A DNA stretch of 64,000 nucleotides from Panopea generosa (GCA_029582155.1 CM055911.1:53288888-53352887), one strand, 5' to 3'. Positions 10,893-24,517 are shown, numbered from the stretch's first letter. Program-made: numbers and translations. Notes: generated from the letters alone by a model not told the origin.

Positions 10893-13800
10893 AGATATCT
10901 AAAGTATAATGTAAGATATTTTGATATGTAATATTATATATTCTTAAGTATAATGTCAGATATTTTGATATGAAATATTGTATATTTTTAAGTATAATGT
11001 CAGATATTTTGATATTCAATATTGTATATTCTTCAGTATAATGTCAGATATTTTGATATGTAATATTGTATATTCTTAAGTATAATGTCAGATATTTTGA
11101 TTTGTAATATTGTATATTCTTAAGTATAATGTCAGATATTTTGATTTGTAATATTGTATATTCTTAAGTATAATGATAGATATTTTTATTTGTAATATTG
11201 TATATTCTTAAGTATAATGTCAGATATTTTGATTTGAAATATTGTATATTCTTAAGTATAATGATAGATATTTTAATTTGTAATATTGTATATTCTTAAG
11301 TATAATGTCAGATATTTTGATATGTAATACCGTATGTTCTTAAGTATAATGTCAGATATTTTGATTTGTAATATTGTATATTCTTAATTATAATGTCAGA
11401 TATTTTGATATGTAATATTGTATATTCTTAAGTATAAATTCAGATATTTTGATATGTAATATTGTATATTCTTAAGTATAAATTCAGATATTTTGATTTG
11501 TAATATTGTATATTTTTCAGTATAATGTCAGATATTTTGATATGTTAAATTGTAAGTTCTTCAGTATAATGTCAGATATTAAGATGTGTAATATTGTATA
11601 TTCTTAAGTATAATGTCAGATATTTTGATATGTAATATTGTATATTCTTAAGTATAATGTCAGATATTTTGATTTGTAATATTGTATAATCGTAAGTATA
11701 ATGTCAGATATTTTGATATTCAATATTGTATATTCTTAAGTATAATGTCAGATATTTTGATATGTTATATTGTATATTCTTAAGTATAATGTTAGCTATT
11801 TTGATATGCAATATTGTATGTTCTTAAGTATAATGTCAGATATTTTGATGTGCAATATTGTATATTCTTAAGTATAAAGTTAGATATTTTGATATGTAAT
11901 ATTGTATGTTCTTAAGTATAATGTCAGATATTATGCTATGTAATATTGTATGTTCTTAAGTATAATGTCAGATATTATGCTATGTAATATTATATGTTCT
12001 TCAGTATAATGTCAGATATTTTGATATGTAATATTTTATGTTCTTAAGAATAATGTTAGATATTTTGATATGTAATATTATATTTTCTTAAGTATAATGT
12101 TAGATATTTTAATATGTTATATTGTAAGTTCTTTAGTATAATGTCAGGTATTTTGATATGTAATATTGTAAGTTCTTCAATATAATGTTAGTTAAATTGA
12201 TATGTAATATTGTATATTCTTAAGTATAATGATAGATATTTTTATATGCAATATTGTATGTTCTTAAGTATAATGTTAGATATTTTGATATGTAATATTG
12301 TTTATTCTTAACTATAATGTTAGATATTTTGATAGGTAATATTGTATATTCTTAACTATAATGTTAGATATTTTGATATGTAATATTGTATATTCTTAAG
12401 AATAATGTTAGATATTTTGATATGTAATATTGTATGATAATGTTAGTTAGTTTGATATGCAAAATTGTATGTTCTTAAATATAATGTCAGATATTTTGAT
12501 ATATAATATTGTATATTTTTAACTATAATGTTAGATATTTTGATATGTAATATTGTATAATCTTAAATATAATGTTAGATATTTTGATATGTAATATTGT
12601 ATATTCTTAAGTATAATGACAGATATTATGCTATGAAATATTGTATGCCCTTCAGTATAATGTCAGATATTTTGATATGTAATATTGTGCATTCTTAAGT
12701 ATAATGTTAGATATTTTGATATGTAATATTGTATATTATTCAGTATAATGTCAGATATTTTGATATGTAATATTGTATGTTCTTCAGTAGAATGTTAGAT
12801 ATTTTGATATGTAATATTGTATGTTCTTAAGTATAATGTTAGATATTTTGATATGTAATATTGTATATTCTTAAGTATAATGTTAGATATTTTATTATGT
12901 AATATTGTATGTTCTTCAGTATAATGTAAGATATTTTGATATGTAATATTGTATGTTCTTAAGTATACTGTTAGATATTCTGATATGTAATATTGTATAT
13001 TCTTAAGTATAATGTTAGATATTTTGATATGTAATATTGTATGTTCTTAAGTATAATGTCAGGTATTTTGATATGTAATATTGTAAGTTCTTCAATATAA
13101 TGTTAGATAAATTTATATGTAATATTGTATATTCTCAATTATAATGATAGATATTTTTATATGCAAAATTGTATGTTCTTAAGTATAATGTTAGATATTT
13201 TGATATGTAATATTGTATATTCTTAACTATAATGTTATATATTTTGATATGTAATATTGTATATTCTTAAGTATAATATTAGATATTTTGATATGTAATA
13301 TTGTATGATAATGTTAGTTAGTTTGATATGCAATATTGTATGTTCTTAAGTATAATGTTAGATATCTTGATATGTAATATTGTATATTCTTAAGTATAAT
13401 GTTAGATATTTTGATATGTAATATTGTATATTCTTAAGAATAATGTTAGATATTTTGATATGTAATATTGTATGATAATGTTAGTTAGTTTGATATGCAA
13501 TATTGTATGTTCTTAAGTATAATGTTAGATATTTGATATGTAATATTGTATATTCTTAAGTATAATGTTAGATATTTTGATATGTAATATTGTATATTCT
13601 TAACTATAATGTTAGATATTTTGATATGTAATATTGTAAGTTCTTCAATATAATGTTAGATAAATTTATATGTAATATTGTATATTATCAATTATAATGA
13701 TAGATATTTTTATATGCAATATTGTATGTTCTTAAGTATAATGTCAGATATTTTGATTTGAAATATTGTATATTCTTAAGTATAATGATAGATATTTTAA

Positions 13801-16800
13801 TTTGTAATATTGTATATTCTTAAGTATAATGTCAGATATTTTGATATGTAATACCGTATGTTCTTAAGTATAATGTCAGATATTTTGATTCGTAATATTG
13901 TATATTCTTAATTATAATGTCAGATATTTTGATATGTAATATTGTATATTCTTAAGTATAAATTCAGATATTTTGATATGTAATATTGTATATTCTTAAG
14001 TATAAATTCAGATATTTTGATTTGTAATATTGTATATTTTTCAGTATAATGTCAGATATTTTGATATGTTAAATTGTAAGTTCTTCAGTATAATGTCAGA
14101 TATTAAGATGTGTAATATTGTATATTCTTAAGTATAATGTCAGATATTTTGATATGTAATATTGTATATTCTTAAGTATAATGTCAGATATTTTGAATTG
14201 TAATATTGTATAATCGTAAGTATAATGTCAGATATTTTGATATTCAATATTGTATATTCTTAAGTATAATGTCAGATATTTTGATATGTTATATTGTATA
14301 TTCTTAAGTATAATGTTAGCTATTTTGATATGCAATATTGTATGTTCTTAAGTATAATGTCAGATATTTTGATGTGCAATATTGTATATTCTTAAGTATA
14401 AAGTTAGATATTTTGATATGTAATATTGTATGTTCTTAAGTATAATGTCAGATATTATGCTATGTAATATTGTATGTTCTTAAGTATAATGTCAGATATT
14501 ATGCTATGTAATATTATATGTTCTTCAGTATAATGTCAGATATTTTGATATGTAATATTGTATGTTCTTAAGAATAATGTTAGATATTTTGATATGTAAT
14601 ATTATATTTTCTTAAGTATAATGTTAGATATTTTAATATGTTATATTGTAAGTTCTTTAGTATAATGTCAGGTATTTTGATATGTAATATTGTAAGTTCT
14701 TCAATATAATGTTAGTTAAATTGATATGTAATATTGTATATTCTTAAGTATAATGATAGATATTTTTATATGCAATATTGTATGTTCTTAAGTATAATGT
14801 TAGATATTTTGATATGTAATATTGTATATTCTTAACTATAATGTTAGATATTTTGATAGGTAATATTGTATATTCTTAACTATAATGTTAGATATTTTGA
14901 TATGTAATATTGTATATTCTTAAGAATAATGTTAGATATTTTGATATATAATATTGTATGATAATGTTAGTTAGTTTGATATGCAAAATTGTATGTTCTT
15001 AAATATAATGTCAGATATTTTGATATATAATATTGTATATTCTTAACTATAATGTTAGATATTTTGATATGTAATATTGTATAATCTTAAATATAATGTT
15101 AGATATTTTGATATGTAATATTGTATATTCTTAAGTATAATGACAGATATTATGCTATGAAATATTGTATGCCCTTCAGTATAATGTCAGATATTTTGAT
15201 ATGTAATATTGTGCATTCTTAAGTATAATGTTAGATATTTTGATATGTAATATTGTATATTCTTCAGTATAATGTCAGATATTTTGATATGTAATATTGT
15301 ATGTTCTTCAGTAGAATGTTAGATATTTTGATATGTAATATTGTATGTTCTTAAGTATAATGTTAGATATTTTGATATGTAATATTGTATATTCTTAAGT
15401 ATAATGTTAGATATTTTGATATGTAATATTGTATGTTCTTCAGTAGAATGTAAGATATTTTGATATGTAATATTGTATGTTCTTAAGTATACTGTTAGAT
15501 ATTCTGATATGTAATATTGTATATTCTTAAGTATAATGTTAGATATTTTGATATGTAATATTGTATGTTCTTAAGTATAATGTCAGGTATTTTGATATGT
15601 AATATTGTAAGTTCTTCAATATAATGTTAGATAAATTTATATGTAATATTGTATATTCTCAATTATAATGATAGATATTTTTATATGCAATATTGTATGT
15701 TCTTAAGTATAATGTTAGATATTTTGATATGTAATATTGTATATTCTTAACTATAATGTTATATATTTTGATATGTAATATTGTATATTCTTAAGTATAA
15801 TATTAGATATTTAGATATGTAATATTGTATGATAATGTTAGTTAGTTTGATATGCAATATTGTATGTTCTTAAGTATAATGTTAGATATCTTGATATGTA
15901 ATATTGTATATTCTTAAGTATAATGTTAGATATTTTGATATGTAATATTGTATATTCTTAAGAATAATGTTAGATATTTTGATATGTAATATTGTATGAT
16001 AATGTTAGTTAGTTTGATATGCAATATTGTATGTTCTTAAGTATAATGTTAGATATTTGATATGTAATATTGTATATTCTTAAGTATAATGTTAGATATT
16101 TTGATATGTAATATTATATATTCTTAACTATAATGTTAGATATTTTGATATGTAATATTGTATATTCTTAAGTATAATGTTAGATATTTTGATATGTAAT
16201 AGTGTATGTTCTTCAGTATAATGTCAGATATTTTGATATGTAATATTGTATGTTCTTAAGTATACTGATAGATATTTTGATATGTAATATTGTATATTCT
16301 TAAATATAATGTTATATATTTTGATATGTAATATTGTATGTTCTTAAGTATAATGTGTGGTATTTTGATATGTAATATTGTAAGTTCTTCAATATAATGT
16401 TAGATAGATTGATATGTAATATTGTATATTCTTAAGTATAATGTTAGACATTTGATATGTAATATTGTATGTTCTTAAGTATAATGTCAGATATTTTGAT
16501 TTGTAATATTGTATAATCTTAAGTATAATGTCAGATATTTTGATATTCAATATTGTATATTCTTAAGTATAATGTCAGATATTTTGATATGTTATATTGT
16601 ATATTCTTAAGTTTAATGTAAGATATTTTGATATGCAATATTGTATGTTCTTAAGTATAATGTCAGATATTTTGATGTGTAATATTGTATATTCTTAAGT
16701 ATAAAGTTAGATATTTTGATATGTAATATTGTATGTTCTTAAGTATAATGTCAGATATTTTGATATGTAATATTGTATATTCTTAAGTATAATGTTAGCT

Positions 16801-18372
16801 AGATTGATATGTAATATTGTATGTTCTTAAGTATAATGGTCGACATTTTGATATGCAATATTGTATGCTCTGAAATAAAATGTGAGATAGTTTGATATGC
16901 AATATTGTATATTCTTAAGTATAATGTGAGATAGTTTGATATGCAATATTGTATATTCTTAAGTATAATGTCGGATATTTTGATATGCAATATTGTATGT
17001 TCTTAAGTATAATGTGAGATAGTTTGATATGTAATATTGTATATTTTTAAGTATAATGTTCGATATTTTGATATGCAATATTGTATGTTCTTAAGTATAA
17101 TGTAAGATATTTTTATATGTAATATTGTATGTTCTTAAGTATAATGTCAGGCATTTTGATATGCAATATTGTATATTCTTAAGTATAATGTCAGGTATTT
17201 TGATATGTAATATTATATGATAATGTTAGATATTTTGATATGTAATATTGTATATTCTTAAGTATAATGTTAGATATTTTTATGTGTTTTATTATATAAT
17301 CTGAAGTATCAATTTAGATTTTTTGATATGTAATATTGTATCTTCTTAAGCATAATGTTAGACATTTTGATAAGTATTATTGTATGTTCTTAAGTATATT
17401 ATCAGGTATTTTGATATGTAATATTGTATGTTCTTAATTATATTTTGATACACAATATTGTATGTTCTTAAGTATAATGTTCGATATTTTGATATGCAAT
17501 ATTGTATGATAATGTTCGATATTTTGATATGTGATATTGTATGATATTATGATAATGTTTGATATTTTGATATGTAATATTGTATGCTAATGTTCGATAT
17601 TTTGATATGTAATATTGTATGATAATGTTCGATATTTTGATATGTAATATTGTATGATAATGTTCGATATTTTGATATGCAATATTGTATGATATTGTTC
17701 GATATTTTGATATGTAATATTGTATGATAATGTTCGATATTTTGATATGTAATATTGTATACTAGTCTTCGATATTTTGATATGCAATAATGTATGATAA
17801 TGTTTAATGCTAATGTTCGATATTTTGATATGTAATTTTTTATGATAATGTTTGATATTTTGATATGTAATATTCTATGATAATGTTAGATATTTTGATA
17901 TGCAATATTGTATGTTCTTAAGTATATTGTCAGATATTTTAATATGCAATATTTTATGTTTTTTAGTATAATGTATGGCGTTTTAATATGAAAAATTATA
18001 TATTCTTAGGTATAACATTAGATATTTTGATATGTAATTTTGTATGTTCTGAAGTATAATGTCAGATATTTTGATAAATATTATTGTACGTTCTTAAGTA
18101 TAATGTTAGATATTTTGATATGTAATATTGTATATTCTTCGGTGTAATATTAAATATTTTGATATGTTATATTGTATGATAATGTTCGATATTTTGAAGT
18201 GTAATATTGTATGATCTTAATTATACTGTTAGATATTTTGATATGATATATTGTATGATAATGTTCGATATTTTGAAATGTAATATTGCATGTTCTTAAT
18301 TATACTGTTAAATATTTTGATATGTAATATTGTATATTCTAAAGTATAATGTTAGATATTTTATAATGTATT
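10893..18372. repeat. 44-bp AT-rich tandem satellite, about 170 units
   Basis: The unit is near 44 bp and is recognised by ATTCTTAAGTATAATGTCAG, ATATTTTGATATG and TAATATTGTAT. Most units keep the palindrome CTTAAG. Variation is mostly single-base (GTCAG or GTTAG, ATGTAAT or ATGCAAT, TATATT or TATGTT). A block of about 2.4 kb is present twice at an offset of 2524 bp. Minus-strand frames rich in YCISN or ITYQNIE are repeat translations. Confidence 0.97.
17478..17830. repeat. Shortened 35-bp variant block at the right side of the 44-bp satellite
   Basis: Here the units read GATAATGTTCGATATTTTGA then TATGTAATATTGTAT, about 35 bp. The nine bases around the CTTAAG palindrome are lost. Several such units run in tandem, so the short form itself was amplified. 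Confidence 0.85.
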
Positions 18373-18606
18373 ATTACATTCATTTTGAACAATTCTGCGC
18401 ATTTGTGACAGTGTATCACAACGCATCTTAAACTGCTAATGCCATTCAATCTTGGTAGAACTCATGAAAATGTTCAAATGTTCTCGTATGTACAAAAGAA
18501 TATGATCATTAAAAGTATTTTAAACAAAAACAATACCCAACCGATTTCCACAGCTCTAATTTATTGGGCACAATAATCTTGCTATGTACCGTCACTAAGG
18601 GTGGGC

Positions 18607-18630
18607 GGGGGGGGGGGGGGGGGGGGGGGG
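18607..18630. repeat. G24 homopolymer
   Basis: A run of 24 G preceded by GGGC. It can form G-quadruplexes, and its exact length is likely to be unreliable in any assembly. Confidence 0.9.
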
Positions 18631-18689
18631 TTAATTGGACAGACCTAAGACCGCTGTTTATATAAAAGGTCCTAATGAGTAATGTATTG

Positions 18690-18950
18690 CATGGATTTTT
18701 GTGTGGTCGCTTCCAATAATTGTTCAGTTATATCAAAATGGTGCCTGTCTTTTGAGAAAGTATTCTCGAGTATTATGCCACAGGAACATTGAATGACGTA
18801 CCATCCGGTTACATTATACTGACACCGAGCCGACAAGACATTAACCTATCCTTTTAATAGAAGACACCAAGCATGGACACTTTTAGTACAAAATGTTCAA
18901 GTTTTTGTTATGACCTGGTCAGGGATTGAACTTTTGTTTCTACTGAGCTG
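18690..18950 (-). mobile_element. tRNA-derived SINE (family V), old copy
   Basis: Collinear with 8854..9156 but diverged: TCGCTTCCAATAATTGTTCA, CAGTTATATC, TATGCCACAGGAACAT, CACCGAGCCGA and the B-box remnant GGGATTGAACTT near the right end. The head beyond the B box is lost, and no trinucleotide tail remains. Confidence 0.65.
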
Positions 18951-18984
18951 TATGTCCATTATGTATGTCATGTTTATCATATGG

Positions 18985-19290
18985 TTAAATCTCTTCGATG
19001 GTAAAAAATAATTCAACGTACATGTATTATTTAATGTGTTTTTCCATGGCAGGAATGTAAACCCACATAAAAATGGACAATAGCTGGTAAGTTGACCACG
19101 TTTTTTGGTTAGGTCGCATGATATATGCTATACCAACTTTTATTCTACTCATCTGCAGCAAGAAATCGCATCTACTATTAACCATTTTGAAAATATGTCA
19201 AAACCAAATTACATAAGCCTTGTTTTAAGAGTAAGAATCATGTTACAGTGGGGAAAATAGGGGTGTAACTGTGTATTGAGACGTGAAATG
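18985..19290. repeat. Dispersed repeat D1, copy 1
   Basis: It shares GGCAGGAATGTAAACC, CCAACTTTTATTCTACTCAT, AACCATTTTGAAAATA and GAATCATGTTAC, in order, with 51265..51645. It is about 300 bp long, has no TIR or tRNA-like head that I can see, and the class is unknown. Confidence 0.65.
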
Positions 19291-19759
19291 CAACGGATTA
19301 GTTAAATATTTGGCACTGGAATATTGCAGATTGGTTGCAGTGCACAACAGGATAGATTATGCTTCAAAACTGTTAGAAGAAAACGTGTTACTTAGTAAAT
19401 GATTCTTTTTTATAGTTATTTTGTCATATCGGAGATGCAATGGATAAGTTTTCAATTCCCCACCCAGATTCATGGTGTTGGATTAGTTATCATTTCCTTT
19501 ATGTATCTCCTGTCAATATCGTGTAAACAATTTATGACCTTAACTGTGAGCTAATATGTTGCGTTACTATGAACAGATCACTTCACGATGCGACATACCA
19601 AACACACCGTGAAGATGTGAAGAGGGTATTGTATATTAATTGCTGCGCAATTCTGCATATATCAATGCTTTAAGTTAATTATGGATATTCATATATTGTT
19701 GAGGTTTGTTTCGACCGAATTGTTATTGTGTTGTTTTTTATTATGTGTTAGTAAAACCG

Positions 19760-19850
19760 GGGCCCGATTAGCTTTTCGGTAGCATGTATGTTTCCAGGGG
19801 CAGCGAGTTCGAATCCTCGCCCGGACAAAATAGCCGTGATGATTTATTTT
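19760..19850 (+). mobile_element. tRNA-derived SINE (family G), head fragment
   Basis: GGCCCGATTAGCTTTTCGGT (A box damaged) is followed by GAGTTCGAATCCTCGCCCGG (B box) and GCCGTGATGATT. The same landmarks, in the opposite orientation, form the head of the SINEs at 51.1 and 54.3 kb. The T-arm loop has an extra base, so this is not a working tRNA gene. Confidence 0.6.
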
Positions 19851-20690
19851 GTCTTGTTATTCGTCGTTCAACACTGATTCAAAATAGGAAAGTAATTACT
19901 TACTTACAAAGATGGGTGTTCTTAAATACTATTTAACCTTCAATGAAAGACTGACTAGATTAACTGATAGTCTATTAATTCTCGATGGCATAAATTATAC
20001 TAATTATTCAGACAAACAAATATGTTAATAACTAGTAACGCCTAGATTAATACTTCCATTATCTTATTAAAAAGGTTAAAAGATTAAAATGTTGGTGTTA
20101 TTATGAGGTAAAAACAACTTCTAGCTGTTATTAGTATTGATCATACATTGTCTCGACTTTCTATTATAGTGCGTTCGTACTTTCTTAAAGGAAATAATCG
20201 GATTTAATCAATGCTTTCAAATTCTGATAACACACACATGGCGCGTCTGTCGTATTAAGATAAACGACTGCACTTAACGAACTGTTGTATCTTAAAATAT
20301 ATATACAACAACAACGCACGTGTCTCTGCACGCTATTTCCGGTTTAAGTTATTTATGGATGATTACAATTCAATATCATTTCTTTTTATTTTCAGAGTGA
20401 TGTATTAAGGTTTTCCGGGAATTTAAAGACACACTGCAATTTCGATAAATGTGCTTTTAATATGCATGTGTATGTGTGGTGGGGTGGGGTGGTTAGTTAG
20501 CTGCTATATCAATTAACCCAATATGCAATCAAAGGCTTATTTGCCCCCCCCCCCTCCCATTTTTAAAATAAAGGGGCATAACTCTGACAAATGGCTAAGG
20601 CATACTCTTTCGCACATTTGTGATATTCTGTGAATTCTCAAAATACTCTGATTGACTCAAAACAGTTGCGCTTCATTCAAAATGTAAACG
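19851..20690. other. No gene recognised
   Basis: AT-rich sequence. A GT/GGGGT-rich patch lies near 20468..20500 and a C-rich run near 20543..20556. From about 20655 the sequence holds an inverted copy of the GCGCAACTG / GTAAAC segment seen at 5.88 kb, just before the 46-bp array. Confidence 0.45.
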
Positions 20691-20728
20691 TTATCGGAAA
20701 TGAAGCCCAAATGAATTGAGGTTATCTC

Positions 20729-21325
20729 GAATTCTATAGGTCGTACTAATCTATACATAAGTGAAATAGGTTTGGAATTCTATAGGTCGCACTAATCTAT
20801 ACATCAGTGAAATAGTTTTGGAATTCTATAGGTTGCACAAATCTATACATCAGTGAAATAGGTTTGGAATTCTATAGGTCGCACTAATCTATACATCAGT
20901 GAAATAGGTTTGGAGTTCAATAGGTCACACTAATCTATGCATCAGTGAAATAGGTTTGGAATTCTATAAGTCGCACTAATCTATGCACCAGTGAAATAGG
21001 TTTGGAATTCTATAGGTCGCACTAATCTATAAATCAGTGAAATAGGTTTGGAATTCTATAGGTCGCACTAATCAATACACCAGTGAAATAGGTTTGAAAT
21101 TCTATAGGTAGCACTAATCTATACACCAGTGAAATAGGTTTGGAATTATATAGGTCGCACTCATCAATCACCATTGAAAAAGGTTTGGAATTCTATAGGT
21201 CGCACTAATCTATACATCATTGAAATAGGTTTGGAATTCTATAGGTCGCACTAATCTATACATCAGTGAAATAGGTTTGGAATTCTATAGGTCGCATCAA
21301 TCTATACATCAGTGAAATAGGTTTC
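20729..21325. repeat. 46-bp tandem array, about 13 units
   Basis: The unit consists of GAATTCTATAGGTCGCACTA then ATCTATACATCAGTG then AAATAGGTTTG, about 46 bp. Most units keep the GAATTC at their start. Divergence between units is low. Flanking sequence on both sides (TGAATTGAGGTTATC left, AATACTCAGAAGGTCTG right) corresponds to flanks of the single unit at 5.9 kb. Confidence 0.95.
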
Positions 21326-21365
21326 TTTAATACTCAGAAGGTCTGCAGGAAGTTTATAAAACCAG

Positions 21366-22097
21366 TTAAATGTATATGTTCAATATCATGGAAGTCACTC
21401 ATAAACTTAGGTGCAGCAACATTTACTAGCATTGTGTTTGAAAGAGTTCCGTTTTTTTCTAATAAAAAAATTGCAATGTATGATATTATCTCATTAACCG
21501 ATTGGATACTACAGTAGTGCACGTGCACTGGAGTTTTGTGACTGACTTTATATTATTGTCCGATGCTGTTAGATTTGACAGCTGTTGGTATAAGCCGAGC
21601 TACCTAATGGCGAGTACGTTGTCCGGAAACCCTTGTGTTATACAGTTATGGTGTCCGTGTTGGCCCATATTTGCTATTTTTCAATTATTTTTGAGAATGT
21701 CTCTAGTGTTTTCATTTTGACTGTTACTTTATTTGAACAATATATTATACACGATGTAAAGGAGAAAAAAATCGTTATTTATAAACAATGACAAGAACAA
21801 GATCAAACACAATTAAAAACACCGCCATGTATTCAAGATTAAGGAAAAAACATATAACAGATACATTCATATATCAATATTCAAAAACTAACACATACCC
21901 TCAAAATATATGTAAACGTAACACAGGAAGAGATATCAAACGCAACACAGGGTTTAGTGGGGTTTACTTTGAAATAAAAAAAGTGTCACCAATGCATGAT
22001 GTACAAAATCATTCAGTAGCACTTAAAGTAAACAACCAATAACACCAACAGACAATGATTTCTGTAGGCTATGTGTGTATACACTTGTGCTAGATAT
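21366..22097. other. No gene recognised; holds one inverted unit of the 25-bp repeat
   Basis: An 84-codon frame at 21788..22042 is Lys/Thr/Asn-rich with no recognisable domain. Part of it (about 21921..21953) is the reverse complement of the 25-bp repeat that starts at 22098, so it is better read as repeat than as gene. Confidence 0.45.
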
Positions 22098-22275
22098 GTT
22101 GTGTTTTCATATCTGTTATTGTGTTGTGTTTTCATATCTCTTCTTGTGTTGCGTTTTCCTAGCTCTTCTTGTGTTGCACTTTTCGTATCTCTCCGTGTGT
22201 TGCGTTTTCTTATCTCTTCTTGTGTTGCGTTTTAGTATCTCTTCTTGTGATGTATTTTTATCTCTCTTGAGTGTA
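22098..22275. repeat. 25-bp tandem array, seven units
   Basis: Units start at about 22098, 22123, 22148, 22173, 22199, 22224 and 22249, with the motif GTTGCGTTTTC then ATATCTCTTCTTGT. A related pair of units sits near 63395..63445, and a single inverted unit near 21921. Confidence 0.9.
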
Positions 22276-23423
22276 GTTCTTTATTAACCTCAGAAAGAAG
22301 GTTTATGTTTGTTATGTAAGTTGTATCCCTTGAATGTTTTGTTAAGATATTTTTATTGATAATATTTTATTCATAAATTTAGAAGCATTCATATCTCATA
22401 CACATTTATGTCCAAGATTATTATACTTTGTTTCATGCTCAACTCAAACGTCCATGCACAATTACAAATAAAAAAATGGACTCATTATAACAAAATAAAA
22501 TTTATGTAAATGCCTCAATACTTTCTATTATTTTATACCTGTAAGTATTACCAATCACCTACTCAAGATGTAGCCACGTAACCATACAATATGCAGACAT
22601 TTGTTGGATCAAATAACATTTATATTGAACAGTTCAAAATTCAAGCTGACGACTAAAAACATTTTTTTTTTAAAAATAGTAGAAATTTCGCCGTTAAAAC
22701 AAACAACCGACAAAATGTTCCGCATGACATTATGTTGAAAAAAATCCGAAAAATCTGCGGTATTCGTCTGTCGGTTTGAACTCACGGTTTATTTATTTAA
22801 AAGGATCTTGAATTTTCTTTACTCTTTTTATAAATTTCTTTCAGATTAAGTAATAGAATAAAAAGATCATTCTATAAAACGATTTAAAATTACCTAATAT
22901 TATAATTTCAAATTTGAGTACAGTACATGTGCTTGCACTTTTATTTGTGTTTTTATATGAAACCTGGAGATTTTGTGTTCAGAACGAATTTAAGTTGAGC
23001 ATGAAACTTGTATAATAACCTCGGCGTAATTAAAGTTAATTAAAAATTAATGTTATAAAAAATCACGAATGAAAACATCAAGTGAAACAAATTTCGTCAC
23101 TTTAATATTTAACAATGTGACAGAATGTTTAATTAATTTAAACTTACGGTTGAACTTTATTAATATAAAAAATTTAATCAACTTTGACAAAATTATCTCG
23201 GTAAATTATTCACACATATACTAGCTATTCATACATATACTAGTGCATTAGTGCGAGTAGGTGATTTATTTAAGCATGCACTGCTGTTATTAATACTATT
23301 ATTTTCCCATTTCAGCTAGAACCAAATTAAATAATATATAAAGATTTCATATTACTTTGTGTCATAAGTCTTCCATGGATGGTTGATGTTCAAACTTGAA
23401 TAAGACAGTTTGTTTGTGTTTTC
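22276..23423. other. No gene recognised
   Basis: Very AT-rich, with stop codons in every frame at short intervals. No repeat or tRNA-like element was recognised. Confidence 0.5.
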
Positions 23424-23661
23424 AATGGGATTAAACGCCATTTTAAACACATTTCAGGCTATATATTGCATGTCCAATTCTATTGGTGGAGGAAGACCTC
23501 AGAATGAATCTGAATAGAACCACCGTCTTTCCAAAAGTAACTGGCAAACTTCCTTGCATAATTTTTTTTTTAGCGAGCAGGACTCAAACCTACAACCGTA
23601 GCGGTGAGAGGTATGTGATCTTGAGACGGCGCCTTAGACCACTCGGCCACGGAGGACCCCT
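23424..23661 (-). mobile_element. Class II tRNA-derived SINE (family L), best-preserved copy
   Basis: Read on the minus strand from 23661: GTCCTCCGTGGCCGAGTGGT is a Leu/Ser-type head with a good A box, then GGCGCCGTCTCAAGATCACA, then the B-box region GTAGGTTTGAGTCC. The body holds TGGAGGAAGACCTCAGAATG (plus reading) and ends at the left with AATGGGATTAAACGCC. Copies at 34.8 and 50.4 kb are collinear. A 68-codon plus-strand frame across it is not a gene. Confidence 0.8.
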
Positions 23662-23851
23662 AATAAGACTTTTAGCTTATACTGAATGATACCTATCAGC
23701 TGGTTGTTATTTTGAAATATTTAAATAATTGTTCAACAATTTAATAATTTTAACTGAGCTATCACTTCAAAATCAAAGCTATTTTTATATAATTTGACAG
23801 AGTATAGAATATCATTTTTGTAACCACATTTTTCTGTGGTGTCCTTGATCA

Positions 23852-23912
23852 AAACACTTTTCCGCATATGCTAAGTACTGGTTCTAAGCAGGAAGACTTC
23901 GAGCGTGATTTG
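23852..23912 (+). mobile_element. Fragment of SINE family R
   Basis: AAAACACTTTTCCGCATATG and AGTACTGGTTCTAAGCAGGA match the body of the element at 58222..58390 in order. No tRNA head is present. Confidence 0.4.
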
Positions 23913-24515
23913 CCTTAGTTGTAAAAACTTGTTTCATAATCGAAGTAAAATAAATAAGTTTAAATTATTAAATCAGTTTTGTTTGCAGATACATGACTAG
24001 CCGTAAACTCTTACACAAAGCACGTGTTAACACGAGTTAATTTTGTATAAAAGAATAGTTCACAACGCCAATAAAAGCAACCGCTCAACAGTTTTTGCTT
24101 AGAACACCAATAAAATGATATATTATCTGCGTATGCCCTAAAATTCTTAACAAATATATTAAAATCAAAAAGAGGTATTAACATTTAATGTTGTGTATTA
24201 ACATGACATAAACACGTTTATACTACCTTGCTGTTTTATATCAACCAATATAACAGAGTACATATCAAAACTACACATAAAACACTATAGCCTTTTTATA
24301 AATAACGACACCAAATCCTACCGGTGTAAACCTTTTACTGGTATGGGAATACTTATGTCTGATTCAGTCCTTTTTAAGTTGTATTATCTCATTTACAGTC
24401 TTATTTAAAGTAGACAAGGAAGTTCATTTTGTATCTTATGAATTGTCATTTTCCAATATAGTTTTTATCGCATTTTAATAGGCATAATGTAGTGTGTAGT
24501 TTTGCTTTTAACATG
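23913..24515. other. No gene recognised
   Basis: AT-rich sequence without frames, repeats or RNA-like folds that I can support. Confidence 0.45.
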
Positions 24516-24517
24516 TA

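Noticed and set aside
21788-22042. An 84-codon gene
   Set aside because: Lys/Asn/Thr-rich composition typical of translated AT-rich DNA, and part of it is an inverted unit of the 25-bp repeat.
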